A stretch of 64,000 nucleotides of DNA. Source: Hydrogenophaga sp. (GTDB lineage Bacteria; Pseudomonadota; Gammaproteobacteria; Burkholderiales; Burkholderiaceae_C). Below are positions 9,592-18,928 of the stretch, one piece after another. The notes beneath the pieces were generated by a model. The model searched no databases. It was not told the origin of the DNA and worked only from the letters and a program-made list of their open reading frames with translations. Position numbers and translations under genes: made by a program. Each line of letters opens with the position of its first letter. Positions within the stretch are counted from its first letter, which is position 1. Where the stretch lies: contig JAURYH010000018.1 of the NCBI GenBank assembly GCA_030653975.1, positions 19,423 to 83,422 on the forward strand, read 5' to 3'.

Positions 9592-9700
9592 TTCAAGGCG
9601 GCACGGCTTGGCCGATCCGGTGGGCGGTTTTGCCGCGGTGCCACCCATCGGGCCACTGATGGGGTGAAGGGATTCGCTCGATGTTGATGGTGTTTGCTTT

Positions 9701-9729
9701 TTGACCGGCCATCGTCTTCGAGCTATAAT
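9701..9729 (+). promoter_or_regulatory. Sigma-70 promoter for rpmF
   Basis: TTGACC, 17-bp spacer, perfect TATAAT (9724-9729). This is the best housekeeping promoter in the window. The start point would be near 9736, giving a leader of about 93 nt to rpmF. It lets ribosomal protein L32 be transcribed independently of yceD. Confidence 0.85.
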
Positions 9730-9828
9730 GCTTGGCTTTGCGCTGGTATCGATTTCACCGTGAGCTATGCGGTGGTACCCGGACCCTAGGCGCACCCCGA
9801 TTGACCCTATTGAATTCAGGAGCCCACC

Positions 9829-10011
9829 ATGGCCGTCCAGCAAAACAAAAAATCTCCTTCCAAGCGCGGCATGCACCGCTCGCACAATGCCCTGAACGTG
9901 CCCGGCATTGCCGTTGAGCCAACCACGGGCGAAGTCCACCTGCGTCACCACATCAGCCCCAACGGGTTCTACCGTGGCCGTCAGGTGCTGAAGAACAAGT
10001 CCGAAGCCTAA
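9829..10011 (+). CDS. rpmF: 50S ribosomal protein L32
   Basis: A 60-aa basic ribosomal protein of the large subunit. [20 protein letters not shown] is the classical L32 N-terminus, and the C-terminal part has [17 protein letters not shown]. The zinc-ligand cysteines of some L32 versions are absent, as usual in proteobacteria. AGGAG precedes the ATG. It is flanked by its own strong promoter upstream and a hairpin terminator downstream, before plsX. Confidence 0.97.
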   Translation: MAVQQNKKSPSKRGMHRSHNALNVPGIAVEPTTGEVHLRHHISPNGFYRGRQVLKNKSEA

Positions 10012-10078
10012 AGTGACGACTGGTCTCCGGCCCCGCCGCGATACCGCGTCCGGGGAGGGGACCGCTGTTCTTGAACAG

Positions 10079-10105
10079 GCCCGCATGTGCCATGCGGGCT
10101 TTTTT
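10079..10105 (+). terminator. Intrinsic terminator between rpmF and plsX
   Basis: GCCCGCATG-TGC-CATGCGGGC is a perfect 9-bp stem followed by six T. It sits 68 nt after rpmF and 42 nt before plsX, so it probably limits read-through into the fab genes and keeps L32 mRNA more abundant than plsX-fab mRNA. Confidence 0.85.
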
Positions 10106-10146
10106 CATTCTTGTGGCGCCTGGGGTGCCACCACTGAGATGTTTGC

Positions 10147-11208
10147 ATGATCACCGTTGCTGTGGATTGCATGGGTGGAGACGTTGGCGCTGCGGTGACC
10201 CTGCCGGCCTGCGAGGCCTTTTTGACCAGCCATCCGCAGGCCCACCTGTTGCTTGTCGGTCAACCCGAGGTGCTGAAGTCCCGGCCTCAGTTGCTCAACA
10301 ATGTCCGCTGTCGCGTGGTGCCTGCCAGCGAGGTGGTCGCCATGGACGACCCTCTTGAGGTGGCGCTGCGCAAGAAGAAGGATTCCTCCATGCGGGTCGC
10401 GATCCAGCAGGTCAAGGATGGCGCTGCGCAGGCGGCGGTGTCGGCAGGCAACACGGGCGCGCTCATGGCCATTTCCCGTTACCTGCTCAAAACCCTGGAT
10501 GGCATTGACCGACCGGCGATTGCCAGCCAGTTGCCCAACGCACGCGGTGGCGCAACCACGGTGCTGGATCTGGGGGCCAACGTGGATTGCACGGCGGAGC
10601 ACCTGTTGCAGTTTGCTGTCATGGGGTCGGCTCTGGTGGTGGCGATCACGGGTAAAGCCGAGCCTACGGTGGGCTTGCTCAACGTCGGCGAAGAGGTGAT
10701 CAAAGGCAGTGAAGTGATCAAAAAAGCGGGAGTCTTGTTGCGAAATGCGGCGAACACCGGTGACTTGAATTTTTTCGGCAATGTTGAAGGAGATGACATC
10801 TTCAAGGGCAGCGCCGATATCGTGGTGTGCGATGGTTTTGTGGGCAATGTGGCGCTCAAGGCCAGCGAGGGCCTGGCGACAATGATCAGTGGTCTCATCC
10901 GCGAGGCGTTCTCAAAGAATATTTTGACGAAAATGGCGGCTATCGTCGCTTATCCGGTCTTATCGTCTTTTAAGAAGCGGGTGGATCACCGTCGATACAA
11001 TGGCGCCGCACTGTTGGGACTGCGCGGCCTTGTTTTCAAGAGCCACGGTTCGGCCGATGCCTTTGCCTTCGAGCAAGCGCTGGTGCGGGCTTATGATGCG
11101 GCCCACAACGGGTTGCTGAAGAGTGTGCAGGAGCGCATTGCCCACGCCGCGCCGTTGCTGTCGCCAGCCGGGGTGCCCAGCGAGATCAGAAGCATCCCCA
11201 CCCTTTAA
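10147..11208 (+). CDS. plsX: Phosphate acyltransferase PlsX
   Basis: Converts acyl-ACP to acyl-phosphate, the first step of phospholipid synthesis in the PlsX/PlsY route; it is a peripheral membrane enzyme. The 353-aa protein begins [15 protein letters not shown] and has the family blocks [22 protein letters not shown] and [15 protein letters not shown]. Length matches the family (about 340-350). It is followed by fabH after 19 bp, as in most proteobacteria. Confidence 0.97.
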   Translation: MITVAVDCMGGDVGAAVTLPACEAFLTSHPQAHLLLVGQPEVLKSRPQLLNNVRCRVVPASEVVAMDDPLEVALRKKKDSSMRVAIQQVKDGAAQAAVSAGNTGALMAISRYLLKTLDGIDRPAIASQLPNARGGATTVLDLGANVDCTAEHLLQFAVMGSALVVAITGKAEPTVGLLNVGEEVIKGSEVIKKAGVLLRNAANTGDLNFFGNVEGDDIFKGSADIVVCDGFVGNVALKASEGLATMISGLIREAFSKNILTKMAAIVAYPVLSSFKKRVDHRRYNGAALLGLRGLVFKSHGSADAFAFEQALVRAYDAAHNGLLKSVQERIAHAAPLLSPAGVPSEIRSIPTL

Positions 11209-11227
11209 TCTGCCACTTTCAACCAGC

Positions 11228-12205
11228 ATGACACGCTACGCCCGTATTTCCGGCACCGGCAGCAGCCTGCCGCCTCAGCGTCTGACCAATGCCGACATGG
11301 TCGACCGACTGGCCGCTGGCGGGGTTGAAACCAGTGACGAGTGGATTGTCGAGCGCACCGGTATCCGGGCACGCCATTTTGTTGCCGACGGCGTTTTTGC
11401 CAGCGACCTGGCTGCCGAGGCCTGCCGCAAGGCCATGGACGCTGCGGGGGTGGATGGCAGCGAAATCGATCTGATCATCGTGGCGACCTCTACGCCGGAC
11501 ATGGTGTTTCCTTCCACGGCGGCCATCCTGCAACACAAGCTGGGCATTTCGGGGTGTCCCGTGTTTGATCTGCAGGCCGTTTGCAGCGGATTTATCTATG
11601 GGCTCACGGTCGCTGACGCGATGATTCGCACAGGCACCGCGAAGAAAGCGCTCGTGGTGGGCGCCGAGGTGTTTTCCCGTCTGCTCGATTTCAACGACAG
11701 GACCACCTGTGTTCTGTTCGGTGATGGCGCGGGCGCGGTCGTGGTGGAAGCCAGCGATACGCCAGGCATTCTGTCCACCGACATCCACGCGGACGGCAAG
11801 CACGCCGGCATCCTGTGTGTGCCCGGGCACGTGTCCGGCGGCGAGATCCTGGGGGACCCTCTGCTCAAGATGGATGGTCAGGCGGTGTTCAAGCTGGCGG
11901 TGGGTGTGCTGGAGGACACGGCGCGTGCGGTGTTGGCCAAGGCGGGTCGCAACGAGGCCGACATCGACTGGCTGATCCCTCATCAGGCCAACATCCGGAT
12001 CATGCAGAGCACGGCCCGGAAGCTGAAGTTGCCCATGGACAAGGTCGTGGTCACCGTGGATCAGCACGGCAACACCTCGGCGGCTTCGATCCCGCTGGCC
12101 CTCGACCATGCGGTGCGTGCCGGTCAGGTGAAAAAGGGCGACACCCTTCTGCTCGAAGGCGTCGGTGGCGGCTTCACATGGGGTGCCGTGCTGCTCGATC
12201 TTTGA
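11228..12205 (+). CDS. fabH: 3-oxoacyl-ACP synthase III
   Basis: Starts fatty-acid synthesis by condensing acetyl-CoA with malonyl-ACP. The 325-aa protein has the Cys-His-Asn triad: Cys near residue 119 in QAVCSGF, His in IPHQANIRI and Asn in [12 protein letters not shown]. The C-terminus [13 protein letters not shown] is typical. The chosen ATG ([16 protein letters not shown]) lies 19 bp after plsX and gives the normal family length. fabD starts 62 bp downstream. Confidence 0.97.
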   Translation: MTRYARISGTGSSLPPQRLTNADMVDRLAAGGVETSDEWIVERTGIRARHFVADGVFASDLAAEACRKAMDAAGVDGSEIDLIIVATSTPDMVFPSTAAILQHKLGISGCPVFDLQAVCSGFIYGLTVADAMIRTGTAKKALVVGAEVFSRLLDFNDRTTCVLFGDGAGAVVVEASDTPGILSTDIHADGKHAGILCVPGHVSGGEILGDPLLKMDGQAVFKLAVGVLEDTARAVLAKAGRNEADIDWLIPHQANIRIMQSTARKLKLPMDKVVVTVDQHGNTSAASIPLALDHAVRAGQVKKGDTLLLEGVGGGFTWGAVLLDL

Positions 12206-12267
12206 ATCTTGGAGTCTGCGTGTTGCCAGGGCTGCTCATCTGACCCACTAACAGTTCAGTATTTTTC

Positions 12268-13221
12268 ATGACGTCTTTTGCTTTTGTCTTTCCGGGCCAG
12301 GGTTCCCAATCCGTTGGCATGCTGGACGCTTGGGGTGATCACCCTGCCGTGCGCGATACCCTGCAGGAGGCTTCGGACGCCCTGGGCGAGGATCTGGCGC
12401 GCCTGATCAATCAAGGCCCCAAGGAAGCGCTGGCCCTGACCACCAACACGCAGCCGGTGATGCTGGTGGCCGGTGTGGCCGCCTGGCGCGTCTGGTGCGC
12501 CGAAGGTGGCGCTGTCCCTGCGGTTGTTGCCGGGCATTCGCTGGGCGAATATTCGGCGCTCGTGGCCTCGGGTGTGCTGACACTGGCCCAGGCAGCTCCG
12601 CTGGTCCGATTCCGGGCGGCGGCGATGCAGGAGGCGGTGCCTGTGGGAACCGGCGCGATGGCGGCCATTCTGGGCATGGATGCGGCGAAAGTGATGGCGG
12701 GCTGTGCCGAGGCGCAGGCCACATTCGGTGGCGGCAGCCAGGAGGTGGTGGAGGCGGTGAACTTCAACGATCCGGCGCAGACTGTCATTGCGGGCAGTAA
12801 GGCCGCTGTAGAAAAAGCCTGTGAAGTCCTCAAAGCCCATGGCGCCAAGCGGGCGCTGTCGCTGCCGGTCTCGGCTCCGTTTCACTCCAGCCTGATGAAG
12901 CCTGCCGCGGACAAACTCAAAGAGCAGTTGGCGGCAACCGCCTTTGCGCGGCCTCAAATCCCGTTGATCAACAACATCGATGTGGCCGTTGAAACCGACG
13001 CGGAACGCATCCGCGATGCGCTGTATCGCCAGGCCTTCGGGCCGGTCCGCTGGGTCGAATGCGTGGGCGCCATTCGGGAGCGCGGCATCACCACGCTGGT
13101 GGAGTGCGGCCCTGGCAAGGTGCTGGCCGGCATGGTCAAGCGAATCGATGGTGGGCTGACGGGAGCGGCGCTTTACGATCCGGCCACACTGGCCGAAGTC
13201 AAAAACCTGCTGGTCAGCTGA
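12268..13221 (+). CDS. fabD: Malonyl-CoA:ACP transacylase
   Basis: Transfers malonyl groups from CoA to acyl carrier protein, feeding all elongation rounds. The 317-aa protein starts FAFVFPGQGSQSVGML, has the active-site serine near residue 91 in GHSLGEYSAL, and the catalytic His in APFHSSLM. VECGPGKVLAGMVKR is the C-terminal family block. It is followed by fabG after 15 bp, and a GGAGA ribosome binding site lies in that gap. Confidence 0.97.
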   Translation: MTSFAFVFPGQGSQSVGMLDAWGDHPAVRDTLQEASDALGEDLARLINQGPKEALALTTNTQPVMLVAGVAAWRVWCAEGGAVPAVVAGHSLGEYSALVASGVLTLAQAAPLVRFRAAAMQEAVPVGTGAMAAILGMDAAKVMAGCAEAQATFGGGSQEVVEAVNFNDPAQTVIAGSKAAVEKACEVLKAHGAKRALSLPVSAPFHSSLMKPAADKLKEQLAATAFARPQIPLINNIDVAVETDAERIRDALYRQAFGPVRWVECVGAIRERGITTLVECGPGKVLAGMVKRIDGGLTGAALYDPATLAEVKNLLVS

Positions 13222-13236
13222 CCGGAGATACAACAC

Positions 13237-13998
13237 ATGACTGAAATCAAATATGCGGGCCAGGTGGCCCTGGTCACGGGTGCAACGCGGGGCATCGGTG
13301 CGGCCATTGCGCACGAACTGGCGACGCGTGGTCTGATCGTGATCGGTACCGCCACCAGCGACGAAGGCGCTGCCCGGATCACCCAGGCGCTCGCGGGCGT
13401 GCCCGGTGCGGCCGCAGGCAGCCGCGGTGCGACGCTGGATGTGAACAATGCCGCTGCCGCCGAAGCCCTGATCGACGACATCACCAAGGCGCATGGCGGG
13501 TTGCAGGTGCTGGTGAACAACGCCGGCATCACGCGCGACATGCTCGCCATGCGCCTCAAGGATGAGGACTGGGATGCCGTGCTCGACACCAACCTGAAGG
13601 CCGTTTTTCGCATGAGCCGCGCCGTGATCCGTCCCATGATGAAACAGCGCTATGGCCGCATCATCAGCATCACCAGCGTGGTGGGGGCATCGGGCAACGC
13701 GGGACAGGCCAATTACGCTGCGGCCAAGGCCGGCGTGGCGGGCATGACGCGCGCGCTGGCCCGTGAGTTGGGCAGCCGCAACATCACGGTCAACTGCGTG
13801 GCGCCCGGGTTCATCGAAACCGACATGACGGCGACCCTGCCTGAAGAGCAGCAAAAGGCGCTGCTGGGCCAGATACCGCTGGGGCATCTGGGCAAGCCGG
13901 CCGACATCGCACACGCCGTGGCGTACCTCGCGAGCCCGCAGGCGGCCTATGTCACCGGACAGGAATTGCACGTCAACGGTGGCATGTTCATGTCCTGA
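13237..13998 (+). CDS. fabG: 3-oxoacyl-ACP reductase
   Basis: NADPH-dependent reduction of 3-ketoacyl-ACP in each elongation cycle. It is a short-chain dehydrogenase of 253 aa: the cofactor loop TGATRGIGAAIA is at about residue 13-24, NNAGITRD follows, and the catalytic Tyr160/Lys164 lie in YAAAKAGV with a preceding Ser in ITSVVGASG. The C-terminus VTGQELHVNGGMFMS is typical of FabG. It is about 7 residues longer than E. coli FabG. acpP follows after 119 bp that contain a TAAAAT hexamer but no clear promoter. Confidence 0.96.
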   Translation: MTEIKYAGQVALVTGATRGIGAAIAHELATRGLIVIGTATSDEGAARITQALAGVPGAAAGSRGATLDVNNAAAAEALIDDITKAHGGLQVLVNNAGITRDMLAMRLKDEDWDAVLDTNLKAVFRMSRAVIRPMMKQRYGRIISITSVVGASGNAGQANYAAAKAGVAGMTRALARELGSRNITVNCVAPGFIETDMTATLPEEQQKALLGQIPLGHLGKPADIAHAVAYLASPQAAYVTGQELHVNGGMFMS

Positions 13999-14084
13999 AG
14001 GCGGGACGCTTTATTCAATTTTCGACGCCGACAAAGCCGTCCGGCGGGCCGTCTAGGGGCCTCTTCCTAGCCCGGCTAAAATGA

Positions 14085-14357
<273 letters not shown>

Positions 14358-14380
14358 TCCTTCATGGTCCAACGCAGGGT

Positions 14381-14410
14381 CTTCCCGTGGGGCAAGGTTC
14401 CCCGGGGAAG
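14381..14410 (+). other. Hairpin between acpP and fabF
   Basis: CTTCCC-GT-GGGG and CCCC-G-GGGAAG pair around a 7-nt loop, giving a 10-pair stem with a small bulge. There is no T-tail, so it is more likely an RNA processing or stabilising stem than a terminator. It could help acpP mRNA outlast the rest of the transcript. Confidence 0.45.
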
Positions 14411-14449
14411 GCATTGCATTTCACGCACCCTGATGCGTGGGGGAATTCA

Positions 14450-15694
14450 ATGAGTCGTCGTCGCGTCGTCGTGACCGGCCTGGGATGTATCAGCCCCGTG
14501 GGCAACACGGTGTCTGAGTCCTGGGCCAACATTCTTGCCGGCAAGTCCGGTATTGATCGCATCACCAAGTTTGACGCATCAAATTTCACTTGCCAGATCG
14601 CAGGCGAGGTCAAGGGCTTCAATGTCGAGTCGTACATGTCTTCGAAAGAAGCACGCACGATGGACGCATTCATCCACTACGGTATCGCTGCTGCCGCACA
14701 GGCCGTGGCGGACTCCGGTCTGCCCACGTGTGATGCGCTGGGTGAAGAAATGGCCACCCGGATCGGTTGCAACATCGGTTCCGGGATCGGCGGCCTGCCG
14801 ATGATCGAAGCCACGCACACTGAACTCATGAACCGGGGTCCGCGCCGCGTTTCGCCCTTCTTCGTGCCCGCCTCGATCATCAACATGATCTCCGGCCATG
14901 TCTCGATCAAGTTCGGATTCAAGGGCCCCAACATCTCGATCGTGACGGCCTGCACCACGGGGCTGCACGCGATCGGCATGTCGGCCCGGATGATCGAATA
15001 CGGGGATGCCGACGTGATGTTGGCCGGTGGCTCGGAGTCGACGGTGTCGCCGCTGGGCGTGGGCGGTTTTTGCGCCGCCCGCGCGGTGTCCACGCGCAAC
15101 GACGACCCCGCGACCGCATCGCGCCCCTGGGACAAGGACCGCGACGGTTTTGTGCTCGGCGAAGGTGCGGGCGTGGTGGTGCTCGAAGAATACGAACATG
15201 CCAAGGCTCGGGGCGCCAAGATCTATGCCGAGGTGTTGGGTTTTGGCATGAGTGCCGATGCTTACCACATGACCGCACCCAATGTAGACGGCCCACGCCG
15301 TTCCATGTTGATGGCGTTGAAAAATGCGGGTGTCAATGCTGATCAGGTCGATTACCTCAATGCGCATGGGACTTCCACGCCGCTGGGTGATCTGAACGAG
15401 ACCAACGCCATCAAGGCGGCACTGGGTGATCACGCCAAAAAGACCGTGGTGAATTCCACCAAGTCCATGACCGGGCACCTCCTGGGCGGTGCGGGTGGTA
15501 TCGAGAGTGTTTTCACCATCCTGGCTCTGAACGAGCAGAAGAGCCCGCCTACCATCAACATCTTCAACCAGGATCCGGAGTGCGATCTGGACTACTGCGC
15601 CAACACGGCGCGTGACATGAAGATCGATGTCGCCATCAAGAACAATTTTGGTTTTGGTGGCACCAACGGCACCTTGGTGTTCAAACGCGTCTGA
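14450..15694 (+). CDS. fabF: 3-oxoacyl-ACP synthase II
   Basis: Elongating condensing enzyme of fatty-acid synthesis. The 414-aa protein has the Cys-His-His active site: Cys near residue 168 in [11 protein letters not shown], His in [11 protein letters not shown], and His in [13 protein letters not shown]. The C-terminal [14 protein letters not shown] is diagnostic of ketosynthases. The chosen ATG ([16 protein letters not shown]) gives the usual length; an earlier in-frame start at 14387 would overlap the upstream hairpin. It closes the fab cluster. Confidence 0.97.
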   Translation: MSRRRVVVTGLGCISPVGNTVSESWANILAGKSGIDRITKFDASNFTCQIAGEVKGFNVESYMSSKEARTMDAFIHYGIAAAAQAVADSGLPTCDALGEEMATRIGCNIGSGIGGLPMIEATHTELMNRGPRRVSPFFVPASIINMISGHVSIKFGFKGPNISIVTACTTGLHAIGMSARMIEYGDADVMLAGGSESTVSPLGVGGFCAARAVSTRNDDPATASRPWDKDRDGFVLGEGAGVVVLEEYEHAKARGAKIYAEVLGFGMSADAYHMTAPNVDGPRRSMLMALKNAGVNADQVDYLNAHGTSTPLGDLNETNAIKAALGDHAKKTVVNSTKSMTGHLLGGAGGIESVFTILALNEQKSPPTINIFNQDPECDLDYCANTARDMKIDVAIKNNFGFGGTNGTLVFKRV

Positions 15695-15730
15695 GCCCGT
15701 TGACCGCGAGAGGGGTCTGACGGCCTGATC

Positions 15731-16219
15731 ATGCACAACGCCCCATCGGTTCTGTATCCGGTGGGGCGTTGTGCTTTCTATGCGCGGTGGCTGTTGGGGC
15801 TCGCTGCTCTGGGTCTTCTGGCGCTGGCTGGCGGATGGTGGGCGAGCGGCAACACGTCCTGGGCTGCGGGTGTTCCATGGGTGGGCGCTGTGCTTTGGCT
15901 GTCGTGGATCGGGTTCGCCACCTGGAGCTGGCAGCGAACGCCGGAGGGCTTGTTGCAGTGGGATGCGCTGGCCGATTCAGCGACTGGACAGCCCCTCGCG
16001 GGCGCCTGGGTCTGGTCCAGCGAAGCGTACCAGGATGGTGTGACCTTGCTACGGGTCGATACAGTGCTGGATCTTCAAAGCCTTGTGCTCTTGCGGTTGC
16101 ACTTCCCGGATGCGGCGAGCAGTTGGGCCTGGGTCGAGCGGACACGTGAGCCCGCGCGCTGGAACGAATTGCGTCGCGCGCTGGTCGCATACAGGCGTCA
16201 AGGCTCTGCGATCAGCTGA
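15731..16219 (+). CDS. Uncharacterised two-helix membrane protein
   Basis: A 162-aa protein I do not recognise. It has two closely spaced hydrophobic segments at about residues 20-38 (WLLGLAALGLLALAGGWW) and 46-66 (WVGAVLWLSWIGFATWSW), then a soluble Trp-rich C-terminal domain. The layout (paired helices plus small cytoplasmic domain, next to unrelated core genes) resembles YgfX/CptA-type proteins, but that is topology only. The start is doubtful: the first 14 codons lie inside a perfect 13-bp hairpin and there is no good ribosome binding site close to this ATG; the GTG at 15761 is an alternative. It lies between fabF and rpoE, 36 bp after fabF. Confidence 0.6.
   Translation: MHNAPSVLYPVGRCAFYARWLLGLAALGLLALAGGWWASGNTSWAAGVPWVGAVLWLSWIGFATWSWQRTPEGLLQWDALADSATGQPLAGAWVWSSEAYQDGVTLLRVDTVLDLQSLVLLRLHFPDAASSWAWVERTREPARWNELRRALVAYRRQGSAIS
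15733..15774 (+). other. 13-bp inverted repeat at the start of the unknown membrane gene
   Basis: GCACAACGCCCCA and TGGGGCGTTGTGC pair perfectly around a 16-nt loop, followed by only a short T-rich run (TTTCTA). It may be the terminator of the fab operon or a translation-blocking stem for the overlapping gene start. Confidence 0.6.
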
Positions 16220-16332
16220 TCCATTGCAGTGTTGTTCAGACCCTTCCAGTGGCATGAAATCCCTGCACGGCGTGACCGTGGATCGAGGCATCGTCAGGCT
16301 TGGGGTATATTTCCGCGGCCCCCTCTTGCCGC

Positions 16333-16977
16333 ATGACACAACCCGAAGACCACACCGCCCCCCCGCCACCCGACAGCGATGTCATGCTGGTGCAGCGTAC
16401 GCTTGCCGGTGAGCAGCGCGCGTTCGAGTTGCTGGTCATCAAGTACCAGCGAAGGGTCGAGCGTCTGATCGGGCGCATGGTGCGCGATGTCGACCTGGTG
16501 CAGGACATCGCCCAGGAGACTTTCATCCGGGCCTACCGGGCGCTGGCGCAGTTTCGGGGTGACGCCCAGTTCTACACCTGGCTTTACCGCATCGCTGTCA
16601 ATACGGCAAAAAAACAGCTGCTGGAACTCAAGCGCGACCCGCTGATCTTCCAGTCCCAGATGAAATCAGCGGAGGATGATGAAACTTCCGGCTCCGAACG
16701 CGAACTAAATTCCAACGCGGTCGATCACGAAACGCCGGAGGCGGTGCTGGCCAGCAAGGAAATTGCCGAAGCGGTGAACGCCGCCATGGATGCGTTGCCG
16801 GAAGAGTTGCGCATGGCGATCAGCCTGCGGGAAATGGACGGTTTGAGCTACGAAGAGATAGCGCTGGCGCTGGATTGCCCCATAGGTACGGTGCGTTCCC
16901 GCATCTTCCGGGCGCGTGAAGCGATATCGGGTCGCATCAAGCCCATGCTGGAGCGCCAGTCCGGCAAGCGCTGGTGA
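16333..16977 (+). CDS. rpoE: RNA polymerase sigma-E factor
   Basis: Extracytoplasmic-function sigma factor for envelope stress. The 214-aa protein has region 2 (QRAFELLVIKYQRRVERLI ... DLVQDIAQETFIRAYRAL) and region 4 (LPEELRMAISLREMDGLSYEEIALALDCPIGTVRSRIFRARE), joined by a linker about 30 residues longer and more acidic than in E. coli RpoE. The ATG with MTQPEDHTA is chosen over an upstream in-frame start because it gives the normal N-terminus. The anti-sigma factor rseA follows after 59 bp. Confidence 0.93.
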   Translation: MTQPEDHTAPPPPDSDVMLVQRTLAGEQRAFELLVIKYQRRVERLIGRMVRDVDLVQDIAQETFIRAYRALAQFRGDAQFYTWLYRIAVNTAKKQLLELKRDPLIFQSQMKSAEDDETSGSERELNSNAVDHETPEAVLASKEIAEAVNAAMDALPEELRMAISLREMDGLSYEEIALALDCPIGTVRSRIFRAREAISGRIKPMLERQSGKRW

Positions 16978-17036
16978 CGCCGAATGGGGCGAGGTGTGAA
17001 CGGGGCTTGAACCTTAGAGTTTTTTGGATATCAACC

Positions 17037-17744
17037 ATGAATGCCGAACAAGACAACGTGAACGTGCGCCATCCTGCGGGGTCCGGTGTGCCGTTTCATG
17101 CCGGTTGGGATGGCGATCAGGCGGGTGCACTGTCTGCGTTGACCGATGGTGAGATCGGTGCAGACGAGCTGGATGCCCTGCTGGCCGATCACGACCACCG
17201 CGCCGAGCTGTGCGCCGACTGGCATGCCTACCAGGTGATTGGCGATGTGCTGCGTGGCACGGCGCCTGCCGTGTCGAACCACGCGCCGCAGGCCTTTTTG
17301 GCGGGCATCCATGCGCGCCTGCAGCTCGCAGAAGAACCGCAAAGCGGCCCTGAGCGACCTGCCGTGATGGCCCATGTGCATGGGCATGCGGCGAACGATC
17401 CGGTGATGCGCTGGAAGATGGCCGCGGGTCTGGCTTCGTTGGCGGCCGTGGTGGCGGTGAGCTGGAGCGTGATGCGGAGCGCGCCGGGAGCGGATGGTGG
17501 GGTGGTTGCGGCGCCTCAACTGGCTCAGGTGGTTGCGCCCGCAGCACCGGCGAACCCGGTAGTCGTCGGATCGAACACAGGGTCAACCAACGTGGCGGTG
17601 AGTACCGGGCAGGGCATCTTGATTCGCGATGCGAGGCTCGAACAGATGCTGGCCGAGCACCGGCAGTATGGCGGCATGTCTGCATTGCAGATGCCGGCGG
17701 GTTTCCTGCGCAACGCCACCTACGATACCGCTCCGCAGCGCTGA
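17037..17744 (+). CDS. rseA: Anti-sigma-E factor RseA
   Basis: Inner-membrane protein that holds RpoE inactive until it is cut under envelope stress. Of 235 aa, the N-terminal cytoplasmic sigma-binding domain is at about residues 30-85 (ALSALTDGEIGADELDALL ... WHAYQVIGDVLRG). One membrane helix is at about residues 125-143 (AAGLASLAAVVAVSWSVM), then an Ala/Pro-rich periplasmic tail. Its stop overlaps the rseB start by one base (TGATG), so the two are translationally coupled. Confidence 0.88.
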   Translation: MNAEQDNVNVRHPAGSGVPFHAGWDGDQAGALSALTDGEIGADELDALLADHDHRAELCADWHAYQVIGDVLRGTAPAVSNHAPQAFLAGIHARLQLAEEPQSGPERPAVMAHVHGHAANDPVMRWKMAAGLASLAAVVAVSWSVMRSAPGADGGVVAAPQLAQVVAPAAPANPVVVGSNTGSTNVAVSTGQGILIRDARLEQMLAEHRQYGGMSALQMPAGFLRNATYDTAPQR

Positions 17745-18844
17745 TGCTCATGTTTCCTCATCTGTCGTTCGGTCGGTTTCTGTCGCGTGGCTTGGTCGCA
17801 CCCATGACCCGCTCCGGTCACTGCGCTCACCGGTGCGCTGGGCAGCAGCCATGGTCTGCGCTGGTCCTGGTCGCTCTGGTCTTCGGGCTGTGGCAGCCAT
17901 TAGTTCAGGCTCAGTCACAGGGCCTGACCGCGGTGTCGACGCGCAGTGTCAATGAGTGGCTTACCCGAATGCAGGAAGCATCGCGGCAGCGGGCGTACAC
18001 GGGCACGTTGGTGGTGTCGGCTGGTTCGGTCATGTCGACCTCGCGCATCTGGCATGTCTGCGATGGTGTGCAGCAGATGGAGCGTATCGAAATGCTCACC
18101 GGCGCACCGCGAACCACCATCCGCCGCAACAACGAAGTGATCACCTTTGTTCCCGACACCAGAACCGCCTGGATCGAAGAACACGAGTCGCTGGGCTTGT
18201 TTCCCGAGTTGCTGCGCACGCCGGCCAACGCCATTCCAAAATACTACGAGGTGCGTGAGACCGGGGTGCAGCGCGTGGCTGGGCATGCAGCCGATGTGGT
18301 CGAGATACTCCCCAGAGATCCTTTCCGGTTTGGTTTTCGTATCTGGTCTGAACAGAAAACCGGTCTGGTCGTGAAGCTGCAGACGCTGGGCGAACGGGGC
18401 GCCGTGCTGGAGCAACTTGCCTTCTCCGAGCTCCAGCTGGACGCACCCGTGCGCATGGACAAGCTGCGCAAGATGATGAAGGACACCCGCGGCTATGAGG
18501 TGGTTCGACCGGCGCTGAAAAAAACCACGCCCGAGGCCGAGGGCTGGCATGTCAAGGAGGCGGTTCCAGGCTTCCTGCGCATGAGTTGCCACACACGGGA
18601 GTCCGGTGATGCCAACGAAGTTTCTTCGGTGCCCATGCAGTGCGTTTTTTCGGACGGATTGGCCTCGGTCTCGTTGTTTGTCGAGCCGCTGGATGCCCGC
18701 CGGCATGGCCCGGGAACCAGCGCGGTGATGGGCGCCACCCATTCGCTGGGCATGCGTCTCGGCAACCATTGGCTCACCGTGTTGGGCGAGGTTCCGCCGG
18801 CCACACTCCAGCGGTTTGCCCAGGCACTTGAGCGCACGCGTTGA
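17744..18844 (+). CDS. rseB: Sigma-E regulatory protein RseB/MucB
   Basis: Periplasmic protein that binds RseA and protects it from cleavage until mislocalised lipid or envelope signals release it. It has a long N-terminal region with a hydrophobic export segment (WSALVLVALVFGLWQPLVQAQ, about residues 38-57, cleavage near AQA), then the MucB/RseB fold (NEWLTRMQEASRQRAYTG, YYEVRETGVQRVAGH). The 366-aa length is above the usual 310-340 because of the N-terminal extension, so a start further downstream is possible. Confidence 0.88.
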   Translation: MLMFPHLSFGRFLSRGLVAPMTRSGHCAHRCAGQQPWSALVLVALVFGLWQPLVQAQSQGLTAVSTRSVNEWLTRMQEASRQRAYTGTLVVSAGSVMSTSRIWHVCDGVQQMERIEMLTGAPRTTIRRNNEVITFVPDTRTAWIEEHESLGLFPELLRTPANAIPKYYEVRETGVQRVAGHAADVVEILPRDPFRFGFRIWSEQKTGLVVKLQTLGERGAVLEQLAFSELQLDAPVRMDKLRKMMKDTRGYEVVRPALKKTTPEAEGWHVKEAVPGFLRMSCHTRESGDANEVSSVPMQCVFSDGLASVSLFVEPLDARRHGPGTSAVMGATHSLGMRLGNHWLTVLGEVPPATLQRFAQALERTR

Positions 18845-18928
18845 ACTGCCGGTTTGTGGGAGTGAGCGCCTAGATGTGCCTTCTCTCCCTGTGTTTTCAG
18901 ATCTATGGCTTGTCTGAATAGGATCAAC

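Noticed and set aside
12256..13971. Long minus-strand open frame opposite fabD and fabG
   Set aside because: Antisense shadow in a GC-rich genome; fabD and fabG have complete active sites on the plus strand.
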